DNA from: Tateyamaria sp947503385
GTDB lineage: Bacteria > Pseudomonadota > Alphaproteobacteria > Rhodobacterales > Rhodobacteraceae
Direction: 5' to 3'
NCBI RefSeq assembly: GCF_051195235.1
Contig: NZ_JBNFZM010000011.1
Coordinates: 1 to 64,000, forward strand
DNA length: 64,000 nt
Positions 26,639-35,800 of the stretch are shown in pieces. The position numbers and the translations under genes are program-made. The notes under the pieces are model-generated. The model had not been told where the DNA came from. It did no database searches and saw only the letters and a program-made list of their open reading frames with translations. Every line of letters starts with the position of its first letter. The stretch's first letter is position 1.

Positions 26639-27127
26639 ATGAAACGCCGTTCTTTTGTGAAAATGACTGTGGCAGGCGCAGCGCTTGCAGCCTTGGGCGC
26701 GTGCGCCGAAATGGGCGGAACGCCCGACATCGTTGATACCGCCGTTGCAGCAGGTTCGTTCAACACGCTGGTTGCCGCCGTTCAGGCCGCCGACCTCGTC
26801 GACACACTGAAGAGCCCCGGCCCCTTCACCGTGTTTGCACCCACAGATGACGCCTTTGCGGCGCTTCCTGCCGGTACGGTCGAAAACCTGCTGAAGCCCG
26901 AGAACAAGGACCAGTTGGTTGCGATCCTGACCTACCACGTTCTGCCGGGTCAGACCCTTGCCGCCGACCTTGCCGGTCAGCGTCTGAGTGTGCCCACAGT
27001 CAACGGTGCCAACGTGCATATCGATGGTCGCAACGGCGTGCGGGTCGAGCAGTCGAATGTGATCCAGGCCGACATTCTGGCGTCAAACGGCGTGATCCAC
27101 GTCATCGACAAAGTTCTGATCCCCTGA
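26639..27127 (+). CDS. Fasciclin-domain lipoprotein
   Basis: A 162-residue exported protein: RRSFVK near the N-terminus and a lipobox at Cys22 (ALGAC), then one fasciclin (FAS1) domain with the hallmarks FTVFAPTDDAFAALP and LTYHVLPGQ. FAS1 proteins mediate adhesion or surface association. Start fixed by AAGGAG at 26625-26630. Divergent from the DUF6502-DUF5666 pair with two palindromes in between, which suggests joint control. Confidence 0.92.
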   Translation: MKRRSFVKMTVAGAALAALGACAEMGGTPDIVDTAVAAGSFNTLVAAVQAADLVDTLKSPGPFTVFAPTDDAFAALPAGTVENLLKPENKDQLVAILTYHVLPGQTLAADLAGQRLSVPTVNGANVHIDGRNGVRVEQSNVIQADILASNGVIHVIDKVLIP

Positions 27128-27202
27128 TCCTCTGAACGAAACAGGTTTGCCCGGGCCCTGTGAACCCCAAACGTCCCTTGGGACGGCAGGTCAGGGCAGA
27201 CC

Positions 27203-28585
27203 CTAGCGCGGCAAGGGCCCGCCCCCTTCTTGCGCGCGGGGCAGGCGGAGCGATACCGCGAAACCTGTCCCAACCGGATCAATGGTCAGCGCGCCCCCAT
27301 GACGGCGCGCGACCGCCTCGGCGATGGAGAGGCCAAGGCCAGACCCGGAACTGGGCTGTGCCTGACCGAAGCGGGCGAGGATCTTGGGAAAGTCGCCTTC
27401 GGGCACGCCTTGACCGTCATCGGCAACACTGATCCGCCAATCCTGGTCGCCCCGCAAATCGACCGTGATACTGCCAAGGCTGGGTCCACCATGCAGCAGG
27501 GCGTTGTCGATCAGGTTGCGCACGGCTTCTTCGACCATCGTGGCATCCATCGGCACCATGGCGCGGGCATCCGCGCCCGTCAGGCGCAGTTGCACGCCCT
27601 TCCGGGCCGCGAGCCCTTCGAAATCCGCCACAGTGCGCCGCAACACCTGTGCCAGATCGCTGACATTGAGCGCGTCGCCCAATCCCGCGCGGGCGCGTTC
27701 CAGTGTCATCAGGTTCTCGGCCAGGTCTCCCGCCCGTTCGGCGGCTGTGACCAAATCACTGGCCCGTGCTTTTGCGGCGTCAAGCGAGCCTGCCGTGAGG
27801 ATGGATTCGCCCAGCGCGCGCACCCCTGCGATAGGGTTGCGCAACTGGTGGGACGCGTCCGAGATGAACGCCGCCTGCGCCTGCATCGCCCGGTTCACCT
27901 GCCCAAACAGCACGTTCAGGCGGTTGACCAGTCCGCGCGTCTCGACCGGAACACGACGCTGGATGGGGCTGAGGTCTTCGGAGGACCGGCTGGAAATCGC
28001 GTCTTCGAGATCGGTCAGGGGTTTGAGCCCGAAATTCACACCAAACCACACCACAAGCGCGGTGCTGACAATGAGGACAGAGATGACCGCCAGAGCCTTG
28101 AGCGCGAGGCTGGTCACAAAGGCGGTGCGCACCGCGATATCCTGCCATACGGTGACGGTAAACGTGCCGGAAAACCCGCTGATCTCGGTCACGTATTTCA
28201 GACGCAGCACGCGCACAGGCCGCCCCTTGTAGGTCGCGTCGAAGAATGCGTAGGGCCCCCCGAGTTCCGGGCCATTGTCAATCGGGACAGGGGGCACAGC
28301 AAAACCAGTGACAAAAACGCCGTCGGGCGCATAGACGTGATAACGGACGGGGCCACCGGCCGTGTCGGCCAGCAACGCCTCGGTTTCTGGCGAAATCAGG
28401 TCGCCATCGGCCAGCGCCACGTCACGGGAAACCGCCAGCGCTGTGAACAGCAGTGCATTGTCATAAAGATCCTTGCCCGTCTCCCGCGCCTCGCCCAGCC
28501 GCCAAAGTCCCACGCCAACCGAGATCAGGACAAGCGGGATCAGGATGATCGCGAACAGCCGCAGGCGCAGCGAACTGCCCATCAT
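27203..28585 (-). CDS. tctE: Sensor histidine kinase, TctE-like
   Basis: A 460-residue membrane kinase: transmembrane helix 1 (~8-30), a periplasmic sensor region (~31-155), helix 2 (~160-183), then HisKA with phospho-acceptor His246 (SDASHQLRNPI) and an ATPase domain (N box RNLIDNALLHG, G1 DDGQGVP, G2 GSGLGLSI). It overlaps the response-regulator stop by 4 bp. Position opposite a TctC-TctA transporter makes it the likely sensor of a tricarboxylate, as TctE is in Salmonella. Ligand identity is inferred. Confidence 0.9.
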   Translation of the reverse strand: MMGSSLRLRLFAIILIPLVLISVGVGLWRLGEARETGKDLYDNALLFTALAVSRDVALADGDLISPETEALLADTAGGPVRYHVYAPDGVFVTGFAVPPVPIDNGPELGGPYAFFDATYKGRPVRVLRLKYVTEISGFSGTFTVTVWQDIAVRTAFVTSLALKALAVISVLIVSTALVVWFGVNFGLKPLTDLEDAISSRSSEDLSPIQRRVPVETRGLVNRLNVLFGQVNRAMQAQAAFISDASHQLRNPIAGVRALGESILTAGSLDAAKARASDLVTAAERAGDLAENLMTLERARAGLGDALNVSDLAQVLRRTVADFEGLAARKGVQLRLTGADARAMVPMDATMVEEAVRNLIDNALLHGGPSLGSITVDLRGDQDWRISVADDGQGVPEGDFPKILARFGQAQPSSGSGLGLSIAEAVARRHGGALTIDPVGTGFAVSLRLPRAQEGGGPLPR

Positions 28586-29247
28586 AGCACCTCAAGCCGG
28601 TAGCCAAGGCCCCGCTGCGCCCGGATGTCGACACCGTGGGCGCGCAAACGCTTGCGCAAGCGCGAGACGTGGACCTCGATCGCGCTGTCCTCCACATCCG
28701 CACCGGTGCCGTAGACCTGTTCAATCAGGTCAGCTTTGGCCACGACCCGCCCGTCGGTGCGCATCAATGCCTCAATCACTGACAATTCGCGCCGGGGCAG
28801 GTCCAGTGGGCCATCCCCGCTGTTTACGCTGCGCGATTGAATGTCCAGACGCAGCGGGCCAAAGGTCAGCGTCGTTTCGATATCCTGCGCGCGCCGGCGC
28901 AGCAGCGCGCGGATGCGCGCCTCGAGTTCGTCCATGTCGAACGGTTTGGTGAGGTAGTCATCGGCGCCCGCGTCAAGGCCAATCACCCGTGCCTCCACAT
29001 CGCCCTGCGCAGTCAGGAGCAGCACAGGCCGCGCGTCTCCGCGCGCCCGCAGGTTACGCAGAACGCTCAGACCGTCGAGATGCGGCAGATTGATGTCGAG
29101 CACCACAAGGTCGTTGGCGTCGCTTTGCAGAAACGTATCCGCATCCGCACCGTCATGGATCAGATCGGTGGCGTGACCCCGATCCTCCAACCGGTAGGCG
29201 ATGCCCTTGGCCACGCTTTCGTTGTCTTCGACAATCGCGATGCGCAT
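28582..29247 (-). CDS. tctD: Response regulator, OmpR/TctD type
   Basis: A 221-residue regulator: receiver domain with phosphorylated Asp51 (VVLDINLPHLDG), Thr80 and Lys102 (TKPFDMDEL), then an OmpR-type winged helix (ELSVIEALMRTDGRVV, VHVSRLRKRL, GLGYRLEVL). I start at the ATG at 29247; a TTG 33 bases upstream would add an 11-residue tail absent from the family. First gene of the leftward pair, divergent from the tctC gene across 128 bp where it presumably binds. Confidence 0.9.
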   Translation of the reverse strand: MRIAIVEDNESVAKGIAYRLEDRGHATDLIHDGADADTFLQSDANDLVVLDINLPHLDGLSVLRNLRARGDARPVLLLTAQGDVEARVIGLDAGADDYLTKPFDMDELEARIRALLRRRAQDIETTLTFGPLRLDIQSRSVNSGDGPLDLPRRELSVIEALMRTDGRVVAKADLIEQVYGTGADVEDSAIEVHVSRLRKRLRAHGVDIRAQRGLGYRLEVL

Positions 29248-29375
29248 ACGGTTTTTTGGCCCGGTGTTAGTTTCGTGCAAGTTTCAGCAGTTAAGCTGAT
29301 GCGGTCAGGCGGGGCAATCCCGCCGAATCGTGTCGCAGGGCCATGCAACGTCCTGTGCACATTGGGAGGAAGTCT

Positions 29376-30488
29376 ATGACACTGAATAAAACGGCCCGTG
29401 GGGCCGCATTGGGTGCTGCTGTTGTGGCAGCGAGTTTTGCAACACAGACCGTGGCCGGTGGTCACGGGATCGACCTGACCGGCAAGACGGTCGAATGGGT
29501 GATCCCGTTCTCGGAAACAGGCGGGTCAGCCAAATGGGCCAACTTTTACGCGCCACTGCTGAGCGAGGCGCTGCCCGGTCAGCCGACCGTCGTCGTCAAG
29601 TTCATGCCCGGCGCAGGGTCGACCAAGGGGGCCAACTGGTTTCAGGAGCAGTCCTATGACGACAGCGAAGGCACGCTGATCTTTGGCTCGTCCGGTTCCA
29701 CGCAGTTTCCCTATCTGCTGGGCGATCCGCGCGTGCGGTACGAGTACAACGACTGGAATGTGGTTCTGGCCTCGGGCACGGGCGGTGTCGCTTATTTGCC
29801 GCCTGCCATGTCTGCCAAGATGGACGGAATGGACGCAACCGCGCTGCAGGGCGAGGATTTCATCTATGGGTCTCAAGGTGCGACGCGCCTCGACCTCGTG
29901 CCGCTTCTGGCGTGGGAAATGCTGGGTCTGAACGTCGAACCGGTGTTTGGCATCAAGGGCCGTGGCGACGGTCGTCTTATGTTCGAACGTGGCGAGGCGA
30001 ATATCGATTACCAGACGTCGTCGTCCTACCTCAAAGGGGTGACGCCTTTGGTCGAGGCGGGCACAGCCGTGCCAATGATGTCCTGGGGCGCGCTGGATGC
30101 GGATGGTAACATTGTACGCGATCCGACGTTCCCCGACATGCCGACATTCAAAGAGGTCTGCGACGCCACACCCGCCTGCGAGACCAGCGGCGAAAAGTGG
30201 GATGCGTGGAAAGCCTTCTTTATCGCCGGGTTTCCTGCGCAAAAGATGGTGTTTCTGCCAGCCGGTGCCTCCAACGATGCGATCGTGACCTATACGGCTG
30301 CGTTCGAGGCAATCAAGGCGCGCGGCGATTTTGCTGAAATCTCGGGCGCACGTCTGGGCAAGTACCCGCAGATGACAGGCGACGAAGCCGCCGGTGCGCT
30401 TAACAGCGCCACCAACGTGCCGGACGCCGCCAAGACGTTCGTCGTGGATTGGCTTAAGGACCGCTACGGCGTGTCGCTTGACGGCTGA
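29376..30488 (+). CDS. tctC: Tripartite tricarboxylate transporter substrate-binding protein
   Basis: A 370-residue periplasmic solute-binding protein of the TctC/Bug family with a signal peptide ending around VAGGHG. Typical features are VEWVIPFSETGGSAKWA at the N-terminus (the beta-loop that contacts the carboxylate) and FMPGAGSTKGANWF. It is longer than the usual ~325 residues, with extra sequence around the CDATPACETSGEKW region. Start set by GGGAGGA at 29364-29370. The neighbouring membrane subunit and metabolic genes suggest a di- or tricarboxylate ligand. Confidence 0.88.
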   Translation: MTLNKTARGAALGAAVVAASFATQTVAGGHGIDLTGKTVEWVIPFSETGGSAKWANFYAPLLSEALPGQPTVVVKFMPGAGSTKGANWFQEQSYDDSEGTLIFGSSGSTQFPYLLGDPRVRYEYNDWNVVLASGTGGVAYLPPAMSAKMDGMDATALQGEDFIYGSQGATRLDLVPLLAWEMLGLNVEPVFGIKGRGDGRLMFERGEANIDYQTSSSYLKGVTPLVEAGTAVPMMSWGALDADGNIVRDPTFPDMPTFKEVCDATPACETSGEKWDAWKAFFIAGFPAQKMVFLPAGASNDAIVTYTAAFEAIKARGDFAEISGARLGKYPQMTGDEAAGALNSATNVPDAAKTFVVDWLKDRYGVSLDG

Positions 30489-30509
30489 TTTCCGCGCTGG
30501 ATTTAAGCG

Positions 30510-30535
30510 GTAGGGCGGGCTTAAGCCCGCCCTAC
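30510..30535. repeat. REP-like palindrome between tctC and tctA
   Basis: A 26-bp perfect palindrome beginning GTAGGGCGGGC. Similar GTAGG...GGGC/GCCC hairpins are at 47925-47946 and 58794-58820, so this looks like a member of a small dispersed family. Here it also acts as an intercistronic hairpin after the binding-protein gene. Confidence 0.7.
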
Positions 30536-30585
30536 GTTCCGGTTGCACGTTGCGCGCGGCCTGCCCTCCGCCAAGGAGCCCCCCC

Positions 30586-32652
30586 ATGGACTTTTTCACC
30601 CTTGCTTTGCCCGCTCTCGGAGATGCCGCAGGGCTGATCCTGCAACCCGTTGTGCTGGGCTATCTGGTGATGGGCGTGGTCATGGGCCTGTGTGTGGGCG
30701 TCTTCCCTGGATTGGGGGGCATTGCGGGCCTGTCGTTGCTGTTGCCGTTCATGTTCGGCATGGACCCGGTTCTGGGTCTGGCGCTGATGATTGGCATGGT
30801 CGCAGTGGTGCCGACGTCGGATACGTTTGCGTCCGTTCTGATGGGGATACCGGGGTCATCGGCGTCTCAGGCGACTGTGCTGGATGGCTTTCCCATGGCC
30901 AAGAAAGGGGAGGCGGCGCGGGCCTTGTCCGCCGCCTTTGCCTCATCGCTGTTCGGTGGCCTTGTGGGCGCGGCGTTTCTAACGCTGTTCATCCTCGTGG
31001 CCCGTCCCATCGTGCTGGAATTCCGCACGCCGGAACTCTTGATGATCACCATCTTTGGCCTGTCGATGGTGGGTATCCTCGCCGGGCGGGTCGCGCTCAA
31101 GGGTCTTGTGGCCGCAGCGCTGGGTATGCTTGTCGGTGTCATTGGCGAGGGCGCGTTTGAAGGTGAATTGCGCATGATCCCGTCAGACTGGGTCTATGCG
31201 GACAGTGGCACGGCGGCCTTCACCGTCTATCAATATATGGGCGACGGGCTGAAACTGGTTATCGTGGGCCTTGGCATTTTTGCCATTCCCGAGATCGTGG
31301 CGCTGCTGCGGCAGGACCGATCCATCTCGGATCGCTCGCCGCTGGGTGGCGGCTGGCTCAGCGGCGTGCGCGACTGGTTTGCCAATATCTGGCTGTCAGT
31401 GCGGTGCTCGATCATCGGTGTCGTCGTTGGTGTGATCCCCGGCTTGGGCGGGTCGGTCGTGGACTGGATCGCCTACGGCCACGCGGTACAGACAACCAAG
31501 GACAAGTCCAAGTTCGGCAGCGGTGAGATCCGCGGCGTGATCGGGCCGGAAAGCTCGAACAATGCCAAGGAAGGCGGCGGGCTGGTGCCCACGTTGCTGT
31601 TCGGTATTCCCGGCTCCGGCTCCATGGCGATCTTTATCGGGGCGATTGCCCTGTTGGGTTCGGGCAATATCGAGGTCGGTCCCTCGATGCTGCAAAACAA
31701 CCTCGACATTACCTATGCCATCGTGTGGCTGCTGGCGCTGGCCAATGTGGTGGGCACACTGATTTGTATCGCGGCCTCGGGTGGCATCGCGCGCCTGACA
31801 ACCATCCCCTTTGGCCTTTTGGCGCCGTTCCTGTTCATGATCATCAGCTTTGCCGCGTTCCAGTCGGGCCAAAACCTGATGGACCTCGTGGCCCTGCTGG
31901 GTATCGGGCTGCTCGGTATAATGATGCGCCGCTTTGACTGGTCGCGCCCGGCCTTTCTGATCGGTTTCGTGCTGTCGAACCCGGCGGAGAACTATGCCAA
32001 CCAAGCCGTGCAGATCGCGCAGTCGCGGTTCCGCAAAAGCATGGGCGAGGGGATGGAGTATATCTTTTCCCCCATCGTGATCGTGCTGTTGATCATCACC
32101 GTGATCTCTGTCGTCGTCGGCTTGCGACAGGCCAAACAAATCATGGCTGAAGGCGAAGTGCAGGCGGGCACCAAGCGCGCGCCGTTTATCTTCCTGCTGG
32201 TGGTGCTGGCCTTTCTCGTGACCGCATTCGCCAACGCTTGGACCATCCCCGACTATGCGTGGCGCGACCGGGTGTTCCCGATGTTCGTGGCGGGCATCGC
32301 GGTGGTCGGCGCGCTGGTCCTTGTCGTGCAGATGATGATCCGCGAGGAGGCACATCCGCTTTTTGCCGATAGGGAGGTTACGGATGCGGAGGTCAACAGC
32401 CACGGTTTATGGTCCACGCTTGCATGGTTCGCGGGTCTCTTGGCGCTGACGGCGATGCTTGGGTTCATTCTCGCTCTGGGCCTCTTCCTCTTTGCCTTCA
32501 TCAAGGTGCGCGCAGGCCGCAGCGCCGGGTTTGCTGCCGCGTACACGGTCGCCGGGATCGCCTTTATGTGTGGAATGGCGGCGCTGCTCAACCGTGACTT
32601 TCCTCCGGGGCTCCTGCAAAGCTATGTTGACTTGCCATGGCCGCTGACCTGA
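30586..32652 (+). CDS. tctA: Tripartite tricarboxylate transporter membrane protein, TctA fused to a TctB-like domain
   Basis: A 688-residue membrane protein. Residues ~1-510 are the large TctA subunit with about twelve helices and the paired motifs FPGLGGIAGLSLLLP and VIPGLGGSVVDWIAYG, plus GIPGSSASQATVLDG and FGIPGSGSMAIFIGA. Residues ~525-688 add four to five helices that match the small TctB subunit, so one chain seems to hold both. No separate tctB lies nearby. The start follows AAGGAG at 30573-30578. Its last 16 bases overlap the next gene. Confidence 0.88.
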   Translation: MDFFTLALPALGDAAGLILQPVVLGYLVMGVVMGLCVGVFPGLGGIAGLSLLLPFMFGMDPVLGLALMIGMVAVVPTSDTFASVLMGIPGSSASQATVLDGFPMAKKGEAARALSAAFASSLFGGLVGAAFLTLFILVARPIVLEFRTPELLMITIFGLSMVGILAGRVALKGLVAAALGMLVGVIGEGAFEGELRMIPSDWVYADSGTAAFTVYQYMGDGLKLVIVGLGIFAIPEIVALLRQDRSISDRSPLGGGWLSGVRDWFANIWLSVRCSIIGVVVGVIPGLGGSVVDWIAYGHAVQTTKDKSKFGSGEIRGVIGPESSNNAKEGGGLVPTLLFGIPGSGSMAIFIGAIALLGSGNIEVGPSMLQNNLDITYAIVWLLALANVVGTLICIAASGGIARLTTIPFGLLAPFLFMIISFAAFQSGQNLMDLVALLGIGLLGIMMRRFDWSRPAFLIGFVLSNPAENYANQAVQIAQSRFRKSMGEGMEYIFSPIVIVLLIITVISVVVGLRQAKQIMAEGEVQAGTKRAPFIFLLVVLAFLVTAFANAWTIPDYAWRDRVFPMFVAGIAVVGALVLVVQMMIREEAHPLFADREVTDAEVNSHGLWSTLAWFAGLLALTAMLGFILALGLFLFAFIKVRAGRSAGFAAAYTVAGIAFMCGMAALLNRDFPPGLLQSYVDLPWPLT

Positions 32653-33698
32653 CTTTCCTACGCCTCGACGGCGACGGGATCGGCCCCGAGATCATGGCCG
32701 CGACGATGACTGTGCTCGACGCGGCGCGCCCGTTTATCGTGCGCGGTATTCGGGTCGAAACGGCAGAAATAGGCTTTGCCGCCCACGAACTCTACGGCAC
32801 CACCATCACCGACGACGTCATCTCCCAAGCCCGCGCGGTAGACGGTGTGCTGCTGGGGCCAGTGTCACACAACGCCTATCCGGAGCGTGACATGGGCGGG
32901 CTGAACCCGTCTGGCGTGTTGCGTGGTGCGCTTGATCTTTTCGCAAACATCCGGCCCGCGCGGGCGTGGGATGGGCTGCCCTGTCCGTCGCAGACGCCCA
33001 TTGATCTTGTGGTCGTGCGCGAGAACCTCGAAGGGTTCTACGCCGACCGCAACATGCATGTGGGCGCGGGCGAGGTGATGCCGGTACCGGGCGTTGCGTT
33101 GGCCACCCGCAAAATCACCGAGGCGGGCTCTCGCCGGATTGCCGAAGCGGCGTTCGAGATTGCCATGCAGCGCCCCGCGCGCAAGGTGACGGCGGTGCAC
33201 AAGGCCAACGTCATGCGCCTGTCGGATGGGCTGTTCCTTGACACCGTGCGGGATGTGGCACGGCTCTATCCCGAAGTGAGTTATGACGAAGAGCTTGTAG
33301 ACGCGTCCGCGGCCCTTTTGGTGCGTGACGCGGCCCGTTTCGATGTGATCGTGACCACCAACATGTTTGGTGATATCCTCAGCGATCTGGCATCGGAACT
33401 TGCCGGGGGCCTTGGCCTTGCCGGGTCGCTGAACCGCGGACCGGAGGCGGTGGCGGCGCAAGCGCAGCATGGATCAGCCCCTGCCATTGCCGGTATGGAC
33501 CTTGCCAATCCGACGTCGCTGATCCTTTCTCTGGGAATGCTCTTGCGCCATCTGGACGAAGCGGATGCGGCGGACCGGATCACAAATGCCATCGCGACCT
33601 GCCTGTCGGACCCCGACCTGCGCACGGCTGATCTGGGTGGTACGCTGGGCACGCAGGCCTTTGCCGCAGCCGTTGCCCAGCATATGGAAACGACATGA
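32637..33698 (+). CDS. Isocitrate/isopropylmalate dehydrogenase family protein
   Basis: A 353-residue beta-decarboxylating dehydrogenase. Motifs include LDGDGIGPEIM, the substrate arginines and tyrosine in VVVRENLEGFYADRN, the lysine in VTAVHKANVMRLSDG, and the metal aspartates in TTNMFGDILSDLASELAGGLGL. It oxidises and decarboxylates a 2-hydroxy acid of the malate type using NAD(P). Members include isocitrate, homoisocitrate, isopropylmalate and tartrate dehydrogenases. It starts inside the 3' end of tctA, so it belongs to the transporter operon and probably acts on the imported acid or its derivative. Confidence 0.87.
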   Translation: MAADLTFLRLDGDGIGPEIMAATMTVLDAARPFIVRGIRVETAEIGFAAHELYGTTITDDVISQARAVDGVLLGPVSHNAYPERDMGGLNPSGVLRGALDLFANIRPARAWDGLPCPSQTPIDLVVVRENLEGFYADRNMHVGAGEVMPVPGVALATRKITEAGSRRIAEAAFEIAMQRPARKVTAVHKANVMRLSDGLFLDTVRDVARLYPEVSYDEELVDASAALLVRDAARFDVIVTTNMFGDILSDLASELAGGLGLAGSLNRGPEAVAAQAQHGSAPAIAGMDLANPTSLILSLGMLLRHLDEADAADRITNAIATCLSDPDLRTADLGGTLGTQAFAAAVAQHMETT

Positions 33699-34792
33699 CA
33701 CAAACCGCCATCCCCTACCTTTTCCTGCGCGGGGGCACCTCGCGTGGCCCGTATTTCAACCGGGCCGATCTGCCCGAAGACCGGGAGACATTGGCGCAGG
33801 TTCTTGCAACGGTCATGGGTGCCGGCAACCCGCGCAATATTGACGGTCTGGGCGGCGGCAACGCGGTCACAACCAAAGTTGCCATGCTGTCCGCATCCGA
33901 CGACCCCGAGGCAGACATAGACTACTTCTTTGCCCAAGTGGCCGTCGAAGACCGTCTGGTGGATTTTGCCCCGACCTGTGGAAACATCCTCGTCGGTGTC
34001 GGACCTGCCGCGATTGAAATGGGGTTGGTGCCCGTCGCAGGCGACACGACGTCTCTGCGCATCCGCGCGGTCAACACCGGCGCTTTGGTCGAGGCCGTGG
34101 TCCAGACCCCCGGCGGTTCGGTGCGCTATGACGGAGAGGTCGCCATTGACGGCGTGCCGGGGACCGCGGCGCCGGTGGCGCTGAACTTCATGGAAGTCGT
34201 GGGGTCGCGCACAGGCGCGCTTTTTCCCACCGGGGCCGCCTGCGAAACGATCAACGGGGTCGCGGTCACCTGCATTGATGTTGCGATGCCAATGATGATC
34301 GCGCGCGCCGCAGACCTTGGGATCACGGGCCACGAAAGCCAACAGGACTTGGATGACAACGCGGGCCTATTTAAGCGGATCGAGGCGCTGCGCCTCGAAT
34401 CGGGCCAGCGCATGGGATTGGGCGATGTCACCAAATCCGTTGTGCCCAAGGTGGGTCTGGTGGCCGAACCGGCCCATGCAGGCCATATGGCCGCGCGTTA
34501 CTTTATGCCGTGGACCACGCACCCGACGCTGGCCGTCACCGGATCGCAATGCCTGACCGCCTGCGCGCTGGCGCCGGGCACCGTGGCCTATGATCTGGCG
34601 CGCCGCCCGACAGAAAGCCCCGCAACCTTCACCCTCGAACACCCGATGGGCACGATGGATGTGTTGGTGCAGTTCGAATATGGCGCGGACGGGTTTCAGT
34701 TCATATCCGCCGGGGTGACACGCACGGCCCGCCTTCTGGCGCGGGGGGAGGTGATGGTGCCATCCGGCATATGGGCGGGTCACGCGATCTGA
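33695..34792 (+). CDS. PrpF/GalD-like isomerase (4-oxalomesaconate tautomerase family)
   Basis: A 365-residue enzyme of the PrpF family, with two diaminopimelate-epimerase-like halves. LFLRGGTSRGPYFN and DGLGGGNAVTTKVA at the N-terminus and DFAPTCGNILVGVGP with the active cysteine are typical, as is the second half PHAGHMAAR-like stretch (PAHAGHMAARYFMP). The family includes 4-oxalomesaconate tautomerase (gallate route), 2-methylaconitate isomerase and trans-aconitate isomerase, all acting on unsaturated tricarboxylates. Overlaps the dehydrogenase by 4 bp, last gene of the operon. Confidence 0.87.
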   Translation: MTQTAIPYLFLRGGTSRGPYFNRADLPEDRETLAQVLATVMGAGNPRNIDGLGGGNAVTTKVAMLSASDDPEADIDYFFAQVAVEDRLVDFAPTCGNILVGVGPAAIEMGLVPVAGDTTSLRIRAVNTGALVEAVVQTPGGSVRYDGEVAIDGVPGTAAPVALNFMEVVGSRTGALFPTGAACETINGVAVTCIDVAMPMMIARAADLGITGHESQQDLDDNAGLFKRIEALRLESGQRMGLGDVTKSVVPKVGLVAEPAHAGHMAARYFMPWTTHPTLAVTGSQCLTACALAPGTVAYDLARRPTESPATFTLEHPMGTMDVLVQFEYGADGFQFISAGVTRTARLLARGEVMVPSGIWAGHAI

Positions 34793-34990
34793 TCGTGCAC
34801 GGGCAGCCAATACGCTTGCAACCCGCGCGCCCCTTGGAGCCAGCAGCGTTGCGCGGGCCGGACGCCACCCCATGTTCCGATTGTCTCAGGTGGCCCGACA
34901 TCACCACTCCGCCTATACCAGCGGTAGGCATTGGCGCGCCGTACGTCCTGTGTCATGACCCTGTCACATCGGCAGCTGAAATGGCGGGAC

Positions 34991-35671
34991 ATGTTTCGAC
35001 GCTACGCAATCTACTATACGCCCGAACCGGGCAGCGCGCTTGCTGTATTCGGCGCAAGCTGGCTGGGCTGGGACAGCGCCACAGGCGCGCCGGTGTCAGA
35101 CCCGGCGGCGGATGGGGTCGACAGGGCCGCGATCACCGATACGCCACGCAAATACGGGTTCCACGGCACGATCAAACCGCCGTTCCGGCTGGCGGACGGA
35201 CACAGGCCCGACGCGCTTGCGCAGGCACTGGCGGCGCTTTGCGCGGACGCGGCCCCTGTCACACTGGACGGATTGCACCTTGCGCGCCTTGGCCGGTTCC
35301 TTGCGCTTGTGCCGGAGGGCGACATGGCCGCGCTTGCCTGCCTTGCGGCGCGCGCGGTGCAGGAACTGGACGGCTTTCGCGCGCCGCTGACGGACGCTGA
35401 ACTGGCAAAACGCCGTGCGGCACGGCTCACTCCAGAACAGGATGCGCTGCTGGTGCTGTGGGGCTATCCATATGTCCTTGATGCATTTCGGTTCCATCTG
35501 ACCCTGACCGGACGGCTCGACCCGGACACCGCGACCCGCGCCGAAGCGGTGTTGGCCCCGCAACTGGCCAAGCTGTCATTGAGCCCTTACACGATCAATG
35601 GCCTGACCCTTCTGGGCGAGGACGAGACCGGGAGTTTTCACCAAATCTCGCGCCATCGCCTGACCGCGTGA
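34991..35671 (+). CDS. DUF1045 protein (2H phosphoesterase-like, phosphonate-associated)
   Basis: A 226-residue protein of the DUF1045 family, usually encoded within phosphonate C-P lyase operons. It carries two H-x-T motifs of the 2H phosphoesterase superfamily, FHGTIKPPF and FHLTLTGRL, which would form the active site. The N-terminus RRYAIYYTPEPGS is typical. The ATG at 34991 is chosen; the upstream extension has no features. It is not beside any phn gene here, so its substrate is unclear. Confidence 0.85.
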   Translation: MFRRYAIYYTPEPGSALAVFGASWLGWDSATGAPVSDPAADGVDRAAITDTPRKYGFHGTIKPPFRLADGHRPDALAQALAALCADAAPVTLDGLHLARLGRFLALVPEGDMAALACLAARAVQELDGFRAPLTDAELAKRRAARLTPEQDALLVLWGYPYVLDAFRFHLTLTGRLDPDTATRAEAVLAPQLAKLSLSPYTINGLTLLGEDETGSFHQISRHRLTA

Positions 35672-35800
35672 CGCCGAGCACCAGCCGTTCCCCGCAGGGC
35701 GGATCACCTTGGGTCTGACAGGTTCCGGCAAACATTTGCAGCCAGATACAGCAATCTCTGTTACGCTGATCGCAGTGTCGCCTCATAAAAAGGTCTTCAG

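Noticed and set aside
27230..28603. A 457-codon open frame on the plus strand
   Set aside because: Antisense to the TctE-like kinase, whose H, N and G boxes leave no doubt about the real strand.
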